A stretch of DNA of 59,422 nucleotides from an uncultured Rhodospirillales bacterium (lineage in GTDB: Bacteria > Pseudomonadota > Alphaproteobacteria > Kiloniellales > Kiloniellaceae). Below are positions 1-7,368 of this stretch, in pieces (the stretch's first letter is position 1; each line of letters opens with the position of its first letter). The position numbers and the translations under genes are program-made. Location of the stretch: assembly GCA_913060675.1 (NCBI GenBank), contig CAJXUS010000021.1:1-59422 (forward strand), in the 5' to 3' direction. The notes beneath the pieces are model-generated. The model was not told where the DNA came from. It saw only the letters and a program-made list of their open reading frames with translations, and searched no databases.

Positions 1-90
1 TTCTGTGATTTCATAGTCTTGAACCATATCATAAGTTCTCAACTAGTCATGACCCTTTTTCTATATAAGTTTCGAATGAGAATGTTCCAT

Positions 91-888
91 TTACCTTAGA
101 CACTCTGGTATATCTCTAATGAATTTCTGTGAATATGGCTGAGGTTTGTTATTGTTTTGAAGTGATTTAAGAGCCTGTTCGAGGAGAATTTCCATAAGAG
201 GTAATGATTTCTCTACACACTGTTCAACACGGTATCTAGCTAATAGTATTTGCGGTATTGCGCCTGAACTAGCACTTGGCGTAATTAATTTTGTTAAAAA
301 TGCTAGGTGCTTAGGAACTTTCTCTTTAATCCTTTTTATTTCGTTTAAATCCTGAGGATTTCCTTTTCTTAAAAAATCTAAATGTCGATCGGAGGCAGCT
401 ACAAATTCATCCGCGTCAATTGCGTAAGTATTTAAAACCTCTCTAGGGCCATCAGGGTTGGATATCAGCCATAATTCAGCAAGAAGCCTAGAAGGAGTGA
501 TATTTAGAAAGTATTGCTGTGTACCGTTAAGTTGAACTTTTTGGATGAGAGGGAGAGCGGAGCCAGTATTGCTGTTCGTACTATGAGGTGAAGATTTAAA
601 ACTATTGGCAGATCTTTTAATAATAAATGGTTTTGCTAGAAAAACTTCTGTTTCAGATAATCCTCTAGAACGAACACCGTTAAAAATTGTCAAAACATAC
701 TTTTTAAACAATGGGATTCTATCATAATTTGTGTACTTCTGGTGTAATGTATCTAGGGAGTAATATTCAACGTTTGGATAGCCGATTTGATTGTAAATAT
801 CTGATTTGGCGTTGCCAATGTTTAGGAAAAGAATACATAAAGCTATAGTTATGAATAACGGCGTTCTTTTATTTCTGGCCAAGATCAT
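91..888 (-). CDS. secreted protein of unknown function (265 aa)
   Basis: I do not recognise the family. The first ~28 residues form a typical Sec signal peptide: a basic start (MILARNKR), a hydrophobic core (FITIALCILFLNIG) and a likely cleavage after NAKS. The remainder is soluble and mixed, with an Ile/Lys/Leu-rich C-terminal half that looks helical. Near the C-terminus are two cysteines (RVEQCVEK and IPECLR) that could form a disulphide in the periplasm. A modest GGAAC-like ribosome site precedes the ATG. The gene lies downstream of, and on the same strand as, the alr remnants at 966-1264 and 2031-2190, so it may belong to the same accessory patch. Function unknown; confidence concerns the reading frame only. 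Confidence 0.6.
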   Translation of the reverse strand: MILARNKRTPLFITIALCILFLNIGNAKSDIYNQIGYPNVEYYSLDTLHQKYTNYDRIPLFKKYVLTIFNGVRSRGLSETEVFLAKPFIIKRSANSFKSSPHSTNSNTGSALPLIQKVQLNGTQQYFLNITPSRLLAELWLISNPDGPREVLNTYAIDADEFVAASDRHLDFLRKGNPQDLNEIKRIKEKVPKHLAFLTKLITPSASSGAIPQILLARYRVEQCVEKSLPLMEILLEQALKSLQNNNKPQPYSQKFIRDIPECLR

Positions 889-965
889 CTGTTCCAGTAA
901 ATTATTTAAAATGCTTTACCCTTTAGGGATCTTATCCATTTGTTACCCCGACATTCAAGTTTTTC

Positions 966-1264
966 AAACATACTTCCGAAGGGTACGATCACTAACCCTT
1001 GTGAACAACTCATAAGCTGAAGTTCCGGCCATGGCGGCGTCGTTTTCGACCATGTCGCCTTTGTTGTAAGCATCTGATGGGATATCTGTGAGATCGATGG
1101 TGATCATACCATGGAGACACGGCCGAGTATTGGGGTGTTGAACCCGTTGAGGGATACCTCGTTGCCTTCTTTCGTTTCGTGCCTGAAGAACGCCCGCATC
1201 ACGCCATCTGTATAACCGTAGAGAATGACACCAAATTCAGTATCTGTAGTTACTTCTGTAGCAA
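966..1264 (-). pseudogene. alr 3'-end fragment 1 (decayed)
   Basis: This stretch aligns by eye with the last ~109 codons of the intact alr at 4149-5285. About 40 of 52 residues agree over the readable part (for example GVMRAFFRHETKEG and LGRVSM). It has a 27-base internal deletion near 1049 (between GTTTTCGACC and ATGTCGCC) and a one-base deletion near 1109 that breaks the frame. Similarity stops abruptly near 1264, and the upstream part of the open frame (to 1352) is unrelated to Alr. Divergence is spread through synonymous positions, so this is not a fresh copy. It is in the same orientation as intact alr and as fragment 2. Confidence 0.85.
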
Positions 1265-1410
1265 CAGTGCTCTCTGACTTAAGCATTGACTCTTTTCCAT
1301 CTTCTGGCCCAATATTTAAACCATGAAAAGACAAGCAACCATCTTGCAGCAATTTATTATTATCATTCGAAGAGAGTGGTAGGTTTGTTCGTGTCTAAAT
1401 AATGTTTCAA

Positions 1411-1440
1411 ACCCGCCCTAGAGGCGGGTTCTTTGTTTCT
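1411..1440 (+). terminator. rho-independent terminator-like hairpin upstream of NTF2-like gene
   Basis: A 7-bp GC-rich stem (ACCCGCC / GGCGGGT) with a CTAGA loop is followed by TCTTTGTTTCT. No plus-strand gene ends just upstream. It is therefore either the relic of a lost gene or a leader attenuator, since it sits only about 40 bases before the start of the gene at 1478. Confidence 0.6.
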
Positions 1441-1477
1441 GCTTCTTGGGTCTTCAAACAATACCAAAGGAAGCAAT

Positions 1478-1879
1478 ATGAATCACCAAGCAATAAAACA
1501 GGAAATACGTGCGGCTGACCAAGCTATCAATAATAAAGATTTTGATACAGTCGCAAATTTTTACACTAATGAAGCTGCGTTAGTTGTCAGGCCTGACCTC
1601 CTAGCCTACGGCCGTACGGATATTAGAGAGGCACATAAAAGAATATCTGAATATTTCAATGGAAGCTTAGAGGTGTCGCAAGGAGATATGGTTGTAATCG
1701 AAGCTGGCAATACGGCTTTGGTTCTTGCCAAAACATTTGTTAAGTCCTCAGAGAAGCTTGATTCCGAATATTCAACAGAGCGTGATGCCATCTATGTATA
1801 CGTGAAAGACGATAGTGGAAAATGGCTATGCGCTATTGATAATTCGTATGGTGTTGAATTGTTAAAAAAACAAGCTTAG
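1478..1879 (+). CDS. NTF2-like (SnoaL/DUF4440-type) protein
   Basis: A 133-residue protein with the signature of the NTF2-like fold: a helical N-terminus (IKQEIRAADQAINNKDFDTVANFYTNEAALVVRPDLLAYGR), the usual 'size-of-step' and 'toxicity' strands (EAGNTALVLAKTFV), and a final strand pair (DSGKWLCAIDNSYG). Such small cone-shaped proteins act as enzymes, immunity-like binders or oligomerisation modules, so no reaction can be assigned. I take ATG 1478 rather than the in-frame codon at 1433 because AAAGGAAG lies just before it and the earlier codon falls in the terminator tail. There is no signal peptide, so it is cytoplasmic. It sits alone between two alr-tail remnants and is followed after 22 bases by a perfect inverted repeat. 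Confidence 0.75.
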   Translation: MNHQAIKQEIRAADQAINNKDFDTVANFYTNEAALVVRPDLLAYGRTDIREAHKRISEYFNGSLEVSQGDMVVIEAGNTALVLAKTFVKSSEKLDSEYSTERDAIYVYVKDDSGKWLCAIDNSYGVELLKKQA

Positions 1880-1901
1880 TCGTTCTCGGTCATTAAAGAT
1901 C

Positions 1902-1948
1902 CTAACAAGACAGCACACTAATTTATGGAAGCTATGTTGTCTTGTTAG
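1902..1948. repeat. 11-bp perfect inverted repeat after NTF2-like gene
   Basis: CTAACAAGACA at 1902-1912 is exactly complementary to TGTCTTGTTAG at 1938-1948, with a 25-base loop. No T-run follows on either strand, so it is a poor terminator. The outer bases (CCTAAC ... GTTAGCG) resemble, but do not fully match, the inverse-core and core ends of integron attC sites. Confidence 0.55.
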
Positions 1949-2030
1949 CGTGAACGTATGGTTTGTACGTAGAATGGATCAAACTATTTGAAATATGAAT
2001 GCTGAAAGAGTTCACAGCACAAAGTAACTT

Positions 2031-2190
2031 AAACATACTTCCGAACAGTTCGATCACTCAAATGGGTAAACAACTTATAAGCTAATGTTCCAGCCATGGC
2101 GGCGGCGTTTCGATCAGGCTGTTAGAGCTGTAGATTTCTACCATGTCACCTTTGTTGTCAGCGTCTGATGGAATGTCCGCGAGTTCAATT
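2031..2190 (-). pseudogene. alr 3'-end fragment 2 (decayed)
   Basis: It aligns with the last ~52 codons of intact alr, starting at the same stop-codon side (ACATACTTCCGAAC) and running to GAGTTCAATT, after which similarity ends. Loss of one T in the run after GGCGGCGGCG shifts the frame. Identity to the intact gene is roughly 80% by eye, and it differs from both the intact gene and fragment 1 at many positions. Its orientation matches alr. It separates the NTF2-like gene from the CARDB-type gene. Confidence 0.85.
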
Positions 2191-2282
2191 ATCTAAATCT
2201 ATTTTTGAACCTTCCTAGGCTTTTTTTCGACTAAATCCTCAACTGGCCATTTCAGCCAAGGGATTAATCGAAGGAGCCCGCT

Positions 2283-4097
2283 ATGAAGTATTCTGATCTC
2301 GCATGTACAGCGTTGTTGTTCGGAGGATTGTTATCAATCCCTCAGTTAGCAGGTGCAGATCCTGTGAATATCTCTACGGGAAGCATGACCATAGGTAGTG
2401 ATGGCACTCAATATGTTATTAAACATTTTGGGTCTCTATCGGCCAATGTTGAACTCGATGCAGGAGTTGAGGGTCGGTTAAAAAACTGGACAGCGTTCTT
2501 TAAATTAAGAACAGAAGAGGTTCCGTGGGATTATTTTGAAGAGTCAAAATCTCCCAATCAGCATTACAAATGGATTGATAATGTCAATGCAGTGGAAAAA
2601 ACCGTTCCACTAGAACTTCCAGCTCTTTCTTTTACGACTTATGCCTTAAATAAATGCAATTGGATGGCGGAAAGTTTACGTCAGAATGGTCTGGGTGATG
2701 TTGCCATATTTGGTGTGGATAGAAATATAGACATTTCCGTCATCGAGCATTTTGATTTCACAGTTTATTCAGAAAGTGGTTTTGGAACGGAAAATTATAA
2801 CTATGGACAAGCCGCTGATTTCACTGTGACATGTGGAAAGTGGCAGGGTGCATCAGTTCAAGCTGGCGTGACTGGGCTCTCCCCTGCTGCTCCGGTTGTG
2901 TTGGGTTCCTGGCTTTTTGCAGAGGAAACATCGCTTCCGAACGGTTATTGTAAAATAAAATTAAACGGTACCTTCAAGGCTTCACAGCCGGGTCTAGAAG
3001 TAGAATTTCATTATGAAGATAACACGGGTCTTAAAAGCGATAAGAGAACCGAAACCGCTAATGCGAATGCAGACGCTGCTTTCTCTCATGTTTACGGCGT
3101 ACCTTATAGTGCCGCAGGTCCCGTAAACGGGTGGATAAAAATTGTCGGAGACAGTCATGAATTTCAATCCCAACCAATAAATTATGAAATGGATTGTGCT
3201 CAGGCAGGTAAGGGGCAAACCCAGTTTGGTCTTGTACAGCCTCCCAAAATAAAAGTTGATTATGTCAAAACCGAAAACTTCCTCCTGCTTGCGGATAAAC
3301 GTGTTTGCCCGATGAAAGCAACTGTTTATGGGATTGTTTCAACACATGGCACACCATTCGATGGTAATGCAGCACTGCAAGTGAAGATTAAGGAACAAAG
3401 CCAATATTCCAGTGCTCAAAGCCTTCACATTGGTGCAAATGGATCATGGCCTGTGGTCCACACGGTTGATTTGGACTGGTCAACTGAAGGCTCTTCAGCC
3501 GATACTTATTCCCCTGCAAACGCAACTGGCCCCACCTCAATGACACTATATGGCAAAGTGAAGCTCTATAATGCTGATATGGAACCTATTCAGCCAACCA
3601 TGGCTTTGTCACCGTTACAAATTAAATGTAGAAATGCCTTTACCAGTTTACAATCTTCGTCACCTCAAACTTTAGTTAATCAGCAAGCCATTACGCGAGT
3701 TGGAGGCTTAAATAAAAGTGCAGTACGTGCAGGCATTGCCAAACAGAAAGTAACCCGTGCTGGAACACCAGCGAAGGCTGTAACTCGAGCTACTACAAAA
3801 GCTAACGTGACTGTTTTGCCGGATTTGGTGGTGAAGTCTGCTTCCACCGTTGGTCAGGGAGTTTGGCGGATTAAGGTTGCCAATATCGGAACTGCAAAGT
3901 CAGCTCCGACAACAATCTGGCTTAAGGGGGCAAATGGAAAATCCTTGGTAGGAAAAGTTGGTGCTCTTAAGAAAAAGCAGAGCGCATGGGTAACCGTTAA
4001 ATCAGGATCCCTCGTTGTATCCCCGACCATCATTATTGATCCCGGGGGACAGGTCGTCGAAGCAAACGAAAAGAATAACCGCCTCAAGGTCCGCTAG
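2283..4097 (+). CDS. secreted CARDB-domain protein of unknown function (604 aa)
   Basis: A signal peptide is clear (MKYSDLACTALLFGGLLSIPQLAGA). Residues ~27-460 are beta-rich, with scattered Trp and paired Cys (for example NKCNWMAES, FTVTCGKW, YCKIKL, MDCAQ, RVCPMK), suggesting several disulphide-bonded beta-sandwich domains exposed outside the cytoplasm. A basic linker (~480-510, rich in Lys/Arg/Thr/Ala) joins them to a C-terminal CARDB-like sandwich: PDLVVKSA, RIKVANIGTAKS and DPGGQVVEANEKNN are its standard elements. GAAGGAGCCCGCT before ATG 2283 gives a good ribosome site. It runs convergent with alr, 52 bases from alr's stop codon. An adhesive or surface role is plausible from CARDB, but the rest is unrecognised. 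Confidence 0.75.
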   Translation: MKYSDLACTALLFGGLLSIPQLAGADPVNISTGSMTIGSDGTQYVIKHFGSLSANVELDAGVEGRLKNWTAFFKLRTEEVPWDYFEESKSPNQHYKWIDNVNAVEKTVPLELPALSFTTYALNKCNWMAESLRQNGLGDVAIFGVDRNIDISVIEHFDFTVYSESGFGTENYNYGQAADFTVTCGKWQGASVQAGVTGLSPAAPVVLGSWLFAEETSLPNGYCKIKLNGTFKASQPGLEVEFHYEDNTGLKSDKRTETANANADAAFSHVYGVPYSAAGPVNGWIKIVGDSHEFQSQPINYEMDCAQAGKGQTQFGLVQPPKIKVDYVKTENFLLLADKRVCPMKATVYGIVSTHGTPFDGNAALQVKIKEQSQYSSAQSLHIGANGSWPVVHTVDLDWSTEGSSADTYSPANATGPTSMTLYGKVKLYNADMEPIQPTMALSPLQIKCRNAFTSLQSSSPQTLVNQQAITRVGGLNKSAVRAGIAKQKVTRAGTPAKAVTRATTKANVTVLPDLVVKSASTVGQGVWRIKVANIGTAKSAPTTIWLKGANGKSLVGKVGALKKKQSAWVTVKSGSLVVSPTIIIDPGGQVVEANEKNNRLKVR

Positions 4098-4126
4098 AAT
4101 AAGATTCTAAATTGGCACGGATATAA

Positions 4127-4170
4127 AACAGTTCGAAAGTATATTCTATCAAATATACTTCCGAACTGTT
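4127..4170 (-). terminator. 19-bp inverted repeat spanning the alr stop codon
   Basis: The arms at 4127-4145 and 4152-4170 pair at 18 of 19 positions around a 6-base loop that contains the alr stop codon (4149-4151). On the minus strand the stem is followed by TTTTATAT. It could terminate alr transcription, although the stem is AT-rich and one arm is coding sequence. An inverted copy of the alr tail end is the alternative reading. Confidence 0.5.
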
Positions 4171-5285
4171 CGGTCACTTACACGGGTAAATAGCTCATAA
4201 GCTGAGGTTCCGGCCATGGCGGCGGCGTTTTCGACCAGACTGTTGGGGCCGAAGATTTCTATCATGTCGCCTTTGTTGTAGGCATCTGATGGAATGTCGG
4301 TGAGATCAATGGTGATCATGTCCATGGAGACACGGCCGAGCATTGCCGTGTGAAAACCGTTGAGGGATACTTTGTGGCCTTCTTTGGTTTCGTGTCTGAA
4401 GAAGGCGCGCATCACCCCGTCAGCATAACCACAGAGAATAACACCGATTTCAGTATCTGCGCTCACTTCCGTTGCACCATATCCCACGGCATCTCCAGCT
4501 TTGAGATGTTTTATTTGAGCAAGAGGAGCTCTGAAGGTGGCGACGGTTTTCAGGCGTGAGGCTTTGTTCTCATAATAATGTGGATCATGGCCATAGAGAC
4601 CGATCCCTGGTCTGACGAGATCAAAGTGGTATTCTGGGCCGAGCAAGACACCGCCAGTATTGGCTAAACTTGCGGGTACATTTGGAAACTCAGCACGTAT
4701 CGTTTTGAAAGCTTTGAGTTGTTCGGGATTATGACGGGATTGCTGTTCATCCCCGCTCGACAGGTGGCTCATCACCAGTTTGATATCGAGTTGACCAAGT
4801 TTTGTTTTATCTGAAAGTAAGGTTTCCATGTTTCGCGCGGAAAGCCCCAGACGATTGATCCCGGTCTCAAAGTGCAGTGCAACGGGGGCAGGCGTGCTGT
4901 GGGATGAGATCCAGAGGTCGATTCCTTCAATGTCATAAAGGCAAGGGGTTAGGTTATGCTCTTTTAGAAGGTCACAATCCAAAGTCAGAAAGGGAGAGAG
5001 CACAAATATCGTCGCATTAGGCAGTTGAGATCTGAGTTCTACACCTTCGCTAGCCAGAGCGACAAAAAAGGTATTACAGCCTTCTTCACCGAGAGCCTGC
5101 GCAACACGAACACTTCCCATTCCATAAGCATTGGCTTTTACCACACCTGAACACTCACTAGAAGTCAGGGCACCTGAAGTCAGATCCTTCAAGGTTTTGT
5201 AGTTATCAACGATCGCACCGAGATCGACGATAAGCTCTGGGCTGGTGCCTTTGGCGTGAGTGTTGCTGGTTTGTGTACTTGTCAT
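4149..5285 (-). CDS. alr: alanine racemase
   Basis: PLP-dependent interconversion of L- and D-alanine. The PLP-binding lysine is in VVKANAYGMG (Lys50). The second half carries RPGIGLYG, the catalytic tyrosine region AVGYGATE and the GRVSMDM motif, all standard for fold-III alanine racemases. The 378-residue length is normal; the first ~15 residues are a loose extension. There is no signal peptide, so it is cytoplasmic. Its neighbours upstream are D-amino acid transaminase, dgcA and dgcN on the same strand, though a 235-base gap suggests a separate promoter. D-Ala from this enzyme can feed the transaminase to make D-Glu. Two diverged 3' fragments of alr lie downstream. A broader-specificity amino acid racemase is possible. 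Confidence 0.92.
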   Translation of the reverse strand: MTSTQTSNTHAKGTSPELIVDLGAIVDNYKTLKDLTSGALTSSECSGVVKANAYGMGSVRVAQALGEEGCNTFFVALASEGVELRSQLPNATIFVLSPFLTLDCDLLKEHNLTPCLYDIEGIDLWISSHSTPAPVALHFETGINRLGLSARNMETLLSDKTKLGQLDIKLVMSHLSSGDEQQSRHNPEQLKAFKTIRAEFPNVPASLANTGGVLLGPEYHFDLVRPGIGLYGHDPHYYENKASRLKTVATFRAPLAQIKHLKAGDAVGYGATEVSADTEIGVILCGYADGVMRAFFRHETKEGHKVSLNGFHTAMLGRVSMDMITIDLTDIPSDAYNKGDMIEIFGPNSLVENAAAMAGTSAYELFTRVSDRTVRKYI

Positions 5286-5352
5286 TTATAGCCCTAAGTG
5301 GGGTCGTATAGTACTTCCACTTAACTTTTCCCAATCGTTGCTGCATCGCTCA

Positions 5353-5367
5353 TGTAGGTTAACTACA
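5353..5367. promoter_or_regulatory. small dyad in the alr leader
   Basis: TGTAG-GTTAA-CTACA lies about 70 bases upstream of the alr start. It could be an operator or a leader stem. It is weak evidence on its own. Confidence 0.25.
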
Positions 5368-5421
5368 CTTTGCTCTTTGCTCATTTGGTAAAAACTAATT
5401 GTAATCACTATAACTGGAAAG

Positions 5422-5469
5422 AATAGGCTGCCTAATTGGGACATTAGATTGGAACGGGGACAGCCTATT
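5422..5469 (-). terminator. inverted repeat downstream of D-amino acid transaminase
   Basis: AATAGGCTG at 5422-5430 pairs exactly with CAGCCTATT at 5461-5469, with a 30-base loop, about 50 bases past the stop of the transaminase gene. The loop is long and the U-run is weak, so this is only a candidate end of the dgcN-dgcA-dat transcript. Confidence 0.35.
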
Positions 5470-5520
5470 TTATCATTTCAGGAAAGTTTGTCTTTTAACT
5501 TTAGAGTTTAACTCGCTTGT

Positions 5521-6369
5521 TTAACTTTCGAGGGCCTGTTCAATGTATAGCTGGCGTAAGCGTTTGGCCAGCGGGCCGGGTTTGCCATCGCCAATGGCTT
5601 TGCCATCGAGAGAAATAACCGGTGTCACAAAGGTTGAGGCTGAGGTTACGAAAGCTTCTGCTGCATCGGCGGCTTCATCCAAGGTGAAGGCGCGCTCTTC
5701 AACTTCCATATCTGCTTCGTTAGCAAGATCTAACACCGCGCGACGGGTAATGCCGTGCAGGATTTCATTACCAAGATTTCGGGTTACGATGGTACCAGCT
5801 TTGGTGATGATATAGGCGTTGTTTGAACTGCCTTCTGTGACGTAGCCATCTTCATAGAGCCAAGCATCATCTACACCTGCAACCACGGCGGCTTGTTTGG
5901 CAAGCGCGGGTGCCAACAGGCCTACGGTTTTGATATCGCGGCGACCCCAGCGGATGTCTTCGACGGATATAACAGATATGCCTTTTTCAGCAGCCGGGCT
6001 GTTGAGAAGGTTCTTTTCTTGGGTAAACATCACAAGCGTGGGGGTGGTATCTTTCGGGAAAGCAAAATCCCGATCCGCAGCACCACGGGTAACCTGAAGA
6101 TACAGACCACCTTCTTTAAGGCCGTTGCGCTTGATCAACTCGTTTTGGATCTCGACGATTTCAGCTGGGCTTGCCGGGCTTTCCATTTGAAGTTCGTTCA
6201 ATGAACGTTTCAACCGAACTAGGTGCGCTTCGTTATCAATCAATCGCCCTTCGAGAACGGTTGAGACTTCGTAAACACCATCGGCAAAGAGAAAACCGCG
6301 ATCAAAGACAGATACTTTGGCGTCTTCTTCTGGAAGATACGATCCGTTTACATAAACTGTTCTGCTCAT
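5521..6369 (-). CDS. dat: D-amino acid aminotransferase (class IV)
   Basis: A fold-IV PLP transaminase of 282 residues, the normal size for D-alanine transaminases. It should interconvert D-alanine + 2-oxoglutarate and pyruvate + D-glutamate. Visible family features are the N-terminal VFDRGFLFADGVYE, the PLP lysine region DIKTVGLLAPALAKQ (Lys ~145), EGSSNNAYI and the C-terminal EAFVTSASTFVTPV. The VYEV start pattern is that of the D-amino acid branch; branched-chain aminotransferase IlvE and aminodeoxychorismate lyase are relatives and cannot be fully excluded. It follows dgcA with a 12-base gap on the same strand, so it is very likely co-transcribed, supplying or draining D-Glu for DgcN/DgcA. 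Confidence 0.88.
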   Translation of the reverse strand: MSRTVYVNGSYLPEEDAKVSVFDRGFLFADGVYEVSTVLEGRLIDNEAHLVRLKRSLNELQMESPASPAEIVEIQNELIKRNGLKEGGLYLQVTRGAADRDFAFPKDTTPTLVMFTQEKNLLNSPAAEKGISVISVEDIRWGRRDIKTVGLLAPALAKQAAVVAGVDDAWLYEDGYVTEGSSNNAYIITKAGTIVTRNLGNEILHGITRRAVLDLANEADMEVEERAFTLDEAADAAEAFVTSASTFVTPVISLDGKAIGDGKPGPLAKRLRQLYIEQALES

Positions 6370-6381
6370 ATTTTTAAATCC

Positions 6382-7368
6382 TTAACCCCATAACGCTTTT
6401 TCAGGAGGGGAAATTTCGACACCAGTGAAAATCAGGCCGGGTTGGCAGTCTTCGGCCAACAGCAAGGGCGCATCAAGATCAACCAGTTGGCTACCCTGTG
6501 CAACCACCATGGCTGGAGCCATAGCAAGTGAAGATCCAAGCATACAGCCCGTCATGATTTCAAAGCCAAGTGCTTCGGCTTCTTTTTTCATAGCTAGGGC
6601 TTCGGTTAATCCACCTGTTTTGTCGAGTTTGATATTAATCATGTCATATTTACCCACAAGCTTTGGCAGGGACTTACGATCATGACAGGACTCATCAGCA
6701 CAGATTGTAATCGGGCGCTCTAGATCTTTGAGGATCTCGTCATCTGCAGCCGGAAAGGGCTGTTCAATCATCTCTACGCCGAGCTTTTGCAACTCAGGAA
6801 CAAGAGTTTCATAGATCTCTTTGCTCCAGGCTTCATTGGCATCAACAACGATACGTGCTGTTGGATGGCCCTTACGAACTGCTGCCACGCGTTCCAGATC
6901 ACCTGTACCACCAAGCTTGAGCTTGAGTACGGGTTTGTCCAGGTTGTCTTGGGCGTCCTGCTCCATTTTCTCTGGAGTATCCAAGGAAAGGGTATAGACC
7001 GTCGTTGCGGAAGCCATGTCAATACCTGCAATTTCCCATGCGCGTTTGCCTGTATTTTTTGCTTCGAGATCCCAAAGGGCGGCATCGACAGCAAAGCGGG
7101 CCGCGCCCGCTGGCATAGCTTCTTGCAGTTCAGCCCGGGTCATGCCAGCTTCTAAGGCGGGTTGGATTGCTTGGATTTGCGCGGTTACGGATTCAACGGA
7201 CTCACCATATCGAGGGTAGGGGACGCATTCGCCCTGGGCTTTGATACCCTCTTCTTCGATATAGACGTTGAGCACGACGGCTTCTGTTTTTGATCCACGA
7301 GAGATCGTGAAAGATCCCCTGATCGGCCACGGCGTTGACGATATAGTTATTGTTCTTTTTGAATTCAT
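6382..7368 (-). CDS. dgcA: N-acetyl-D-glutamate racemase (enolase superfamily)
   Basis: A 328-residue enolase-superfamily protein of the dipeptide-epimerase / muconate-cycloisomerase branch. It has KLKLGG (the KxK base motif, ~residue 150), metal ligands in VVDANEAW, IEQP and ICADES, and a second base in INIKLDKTGG. L-Ala-D/L-Glu epimerase is the older name for this subgroup. Because it overlaps dgcN by 4 bases and sits with a D-amino acid transaminase, I prefer N-acetyl-D-Glu racemase, converting the DgcN product N-acetyl-D-Glu to N-acetyl-L-Glu. Substrate assignment rests on context rather than on a motif unique to that reaction. Confidence 0.82.
   Translation of the reverse strand: MNSKRTITISSTPWPIRGSFTISRGSKTEAVVLNVYIEEEGIKAQGECVPYPRYGESVESVTAQIQAIQPALEAGMTRAELQEAMPAGAARFAVDAALWDLEAKNTGKRAWEIAGIDMASATTVYTLSLDTPEKMEQDAQDNLDKPVLKLKLGGTGDLERVAAVRKGHPTARIVVDANEAWSKEIYETLVPELQKLGVEMIEQPFPAADDEILKDLERPITICADESCHDRKSLPKLVGKYDMINIKLDKTGGLTEALAMKKEAEALGFEIMTGCMLGSSLAMAPAMVVAQGSQLVDLDAPLLLAEDCQPGLIFTGVEISPPEKALWG

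Noticed and set aside
806..1015. 69-residue plus-strand frame overlapping the start of the secreted protein gene
   Set aside because: It runs antisense through a signal peptide and into the alr remnant, with no ribosome site or recognisable domain.
1104..1352. 82-residue open frame on the minus strand
   Set aside because: Its second half is the alr fragment and its first half is unrelated sequence read through the breakpoint; it ends at a frameshift. Annotated as pseudogene instead.
6787..7155. 122-residue plus-strand frame inside dgcA
   Set aside because: Antisense shadow of a well-supported enolase-family gene; Cys-rich composition without a pattern.
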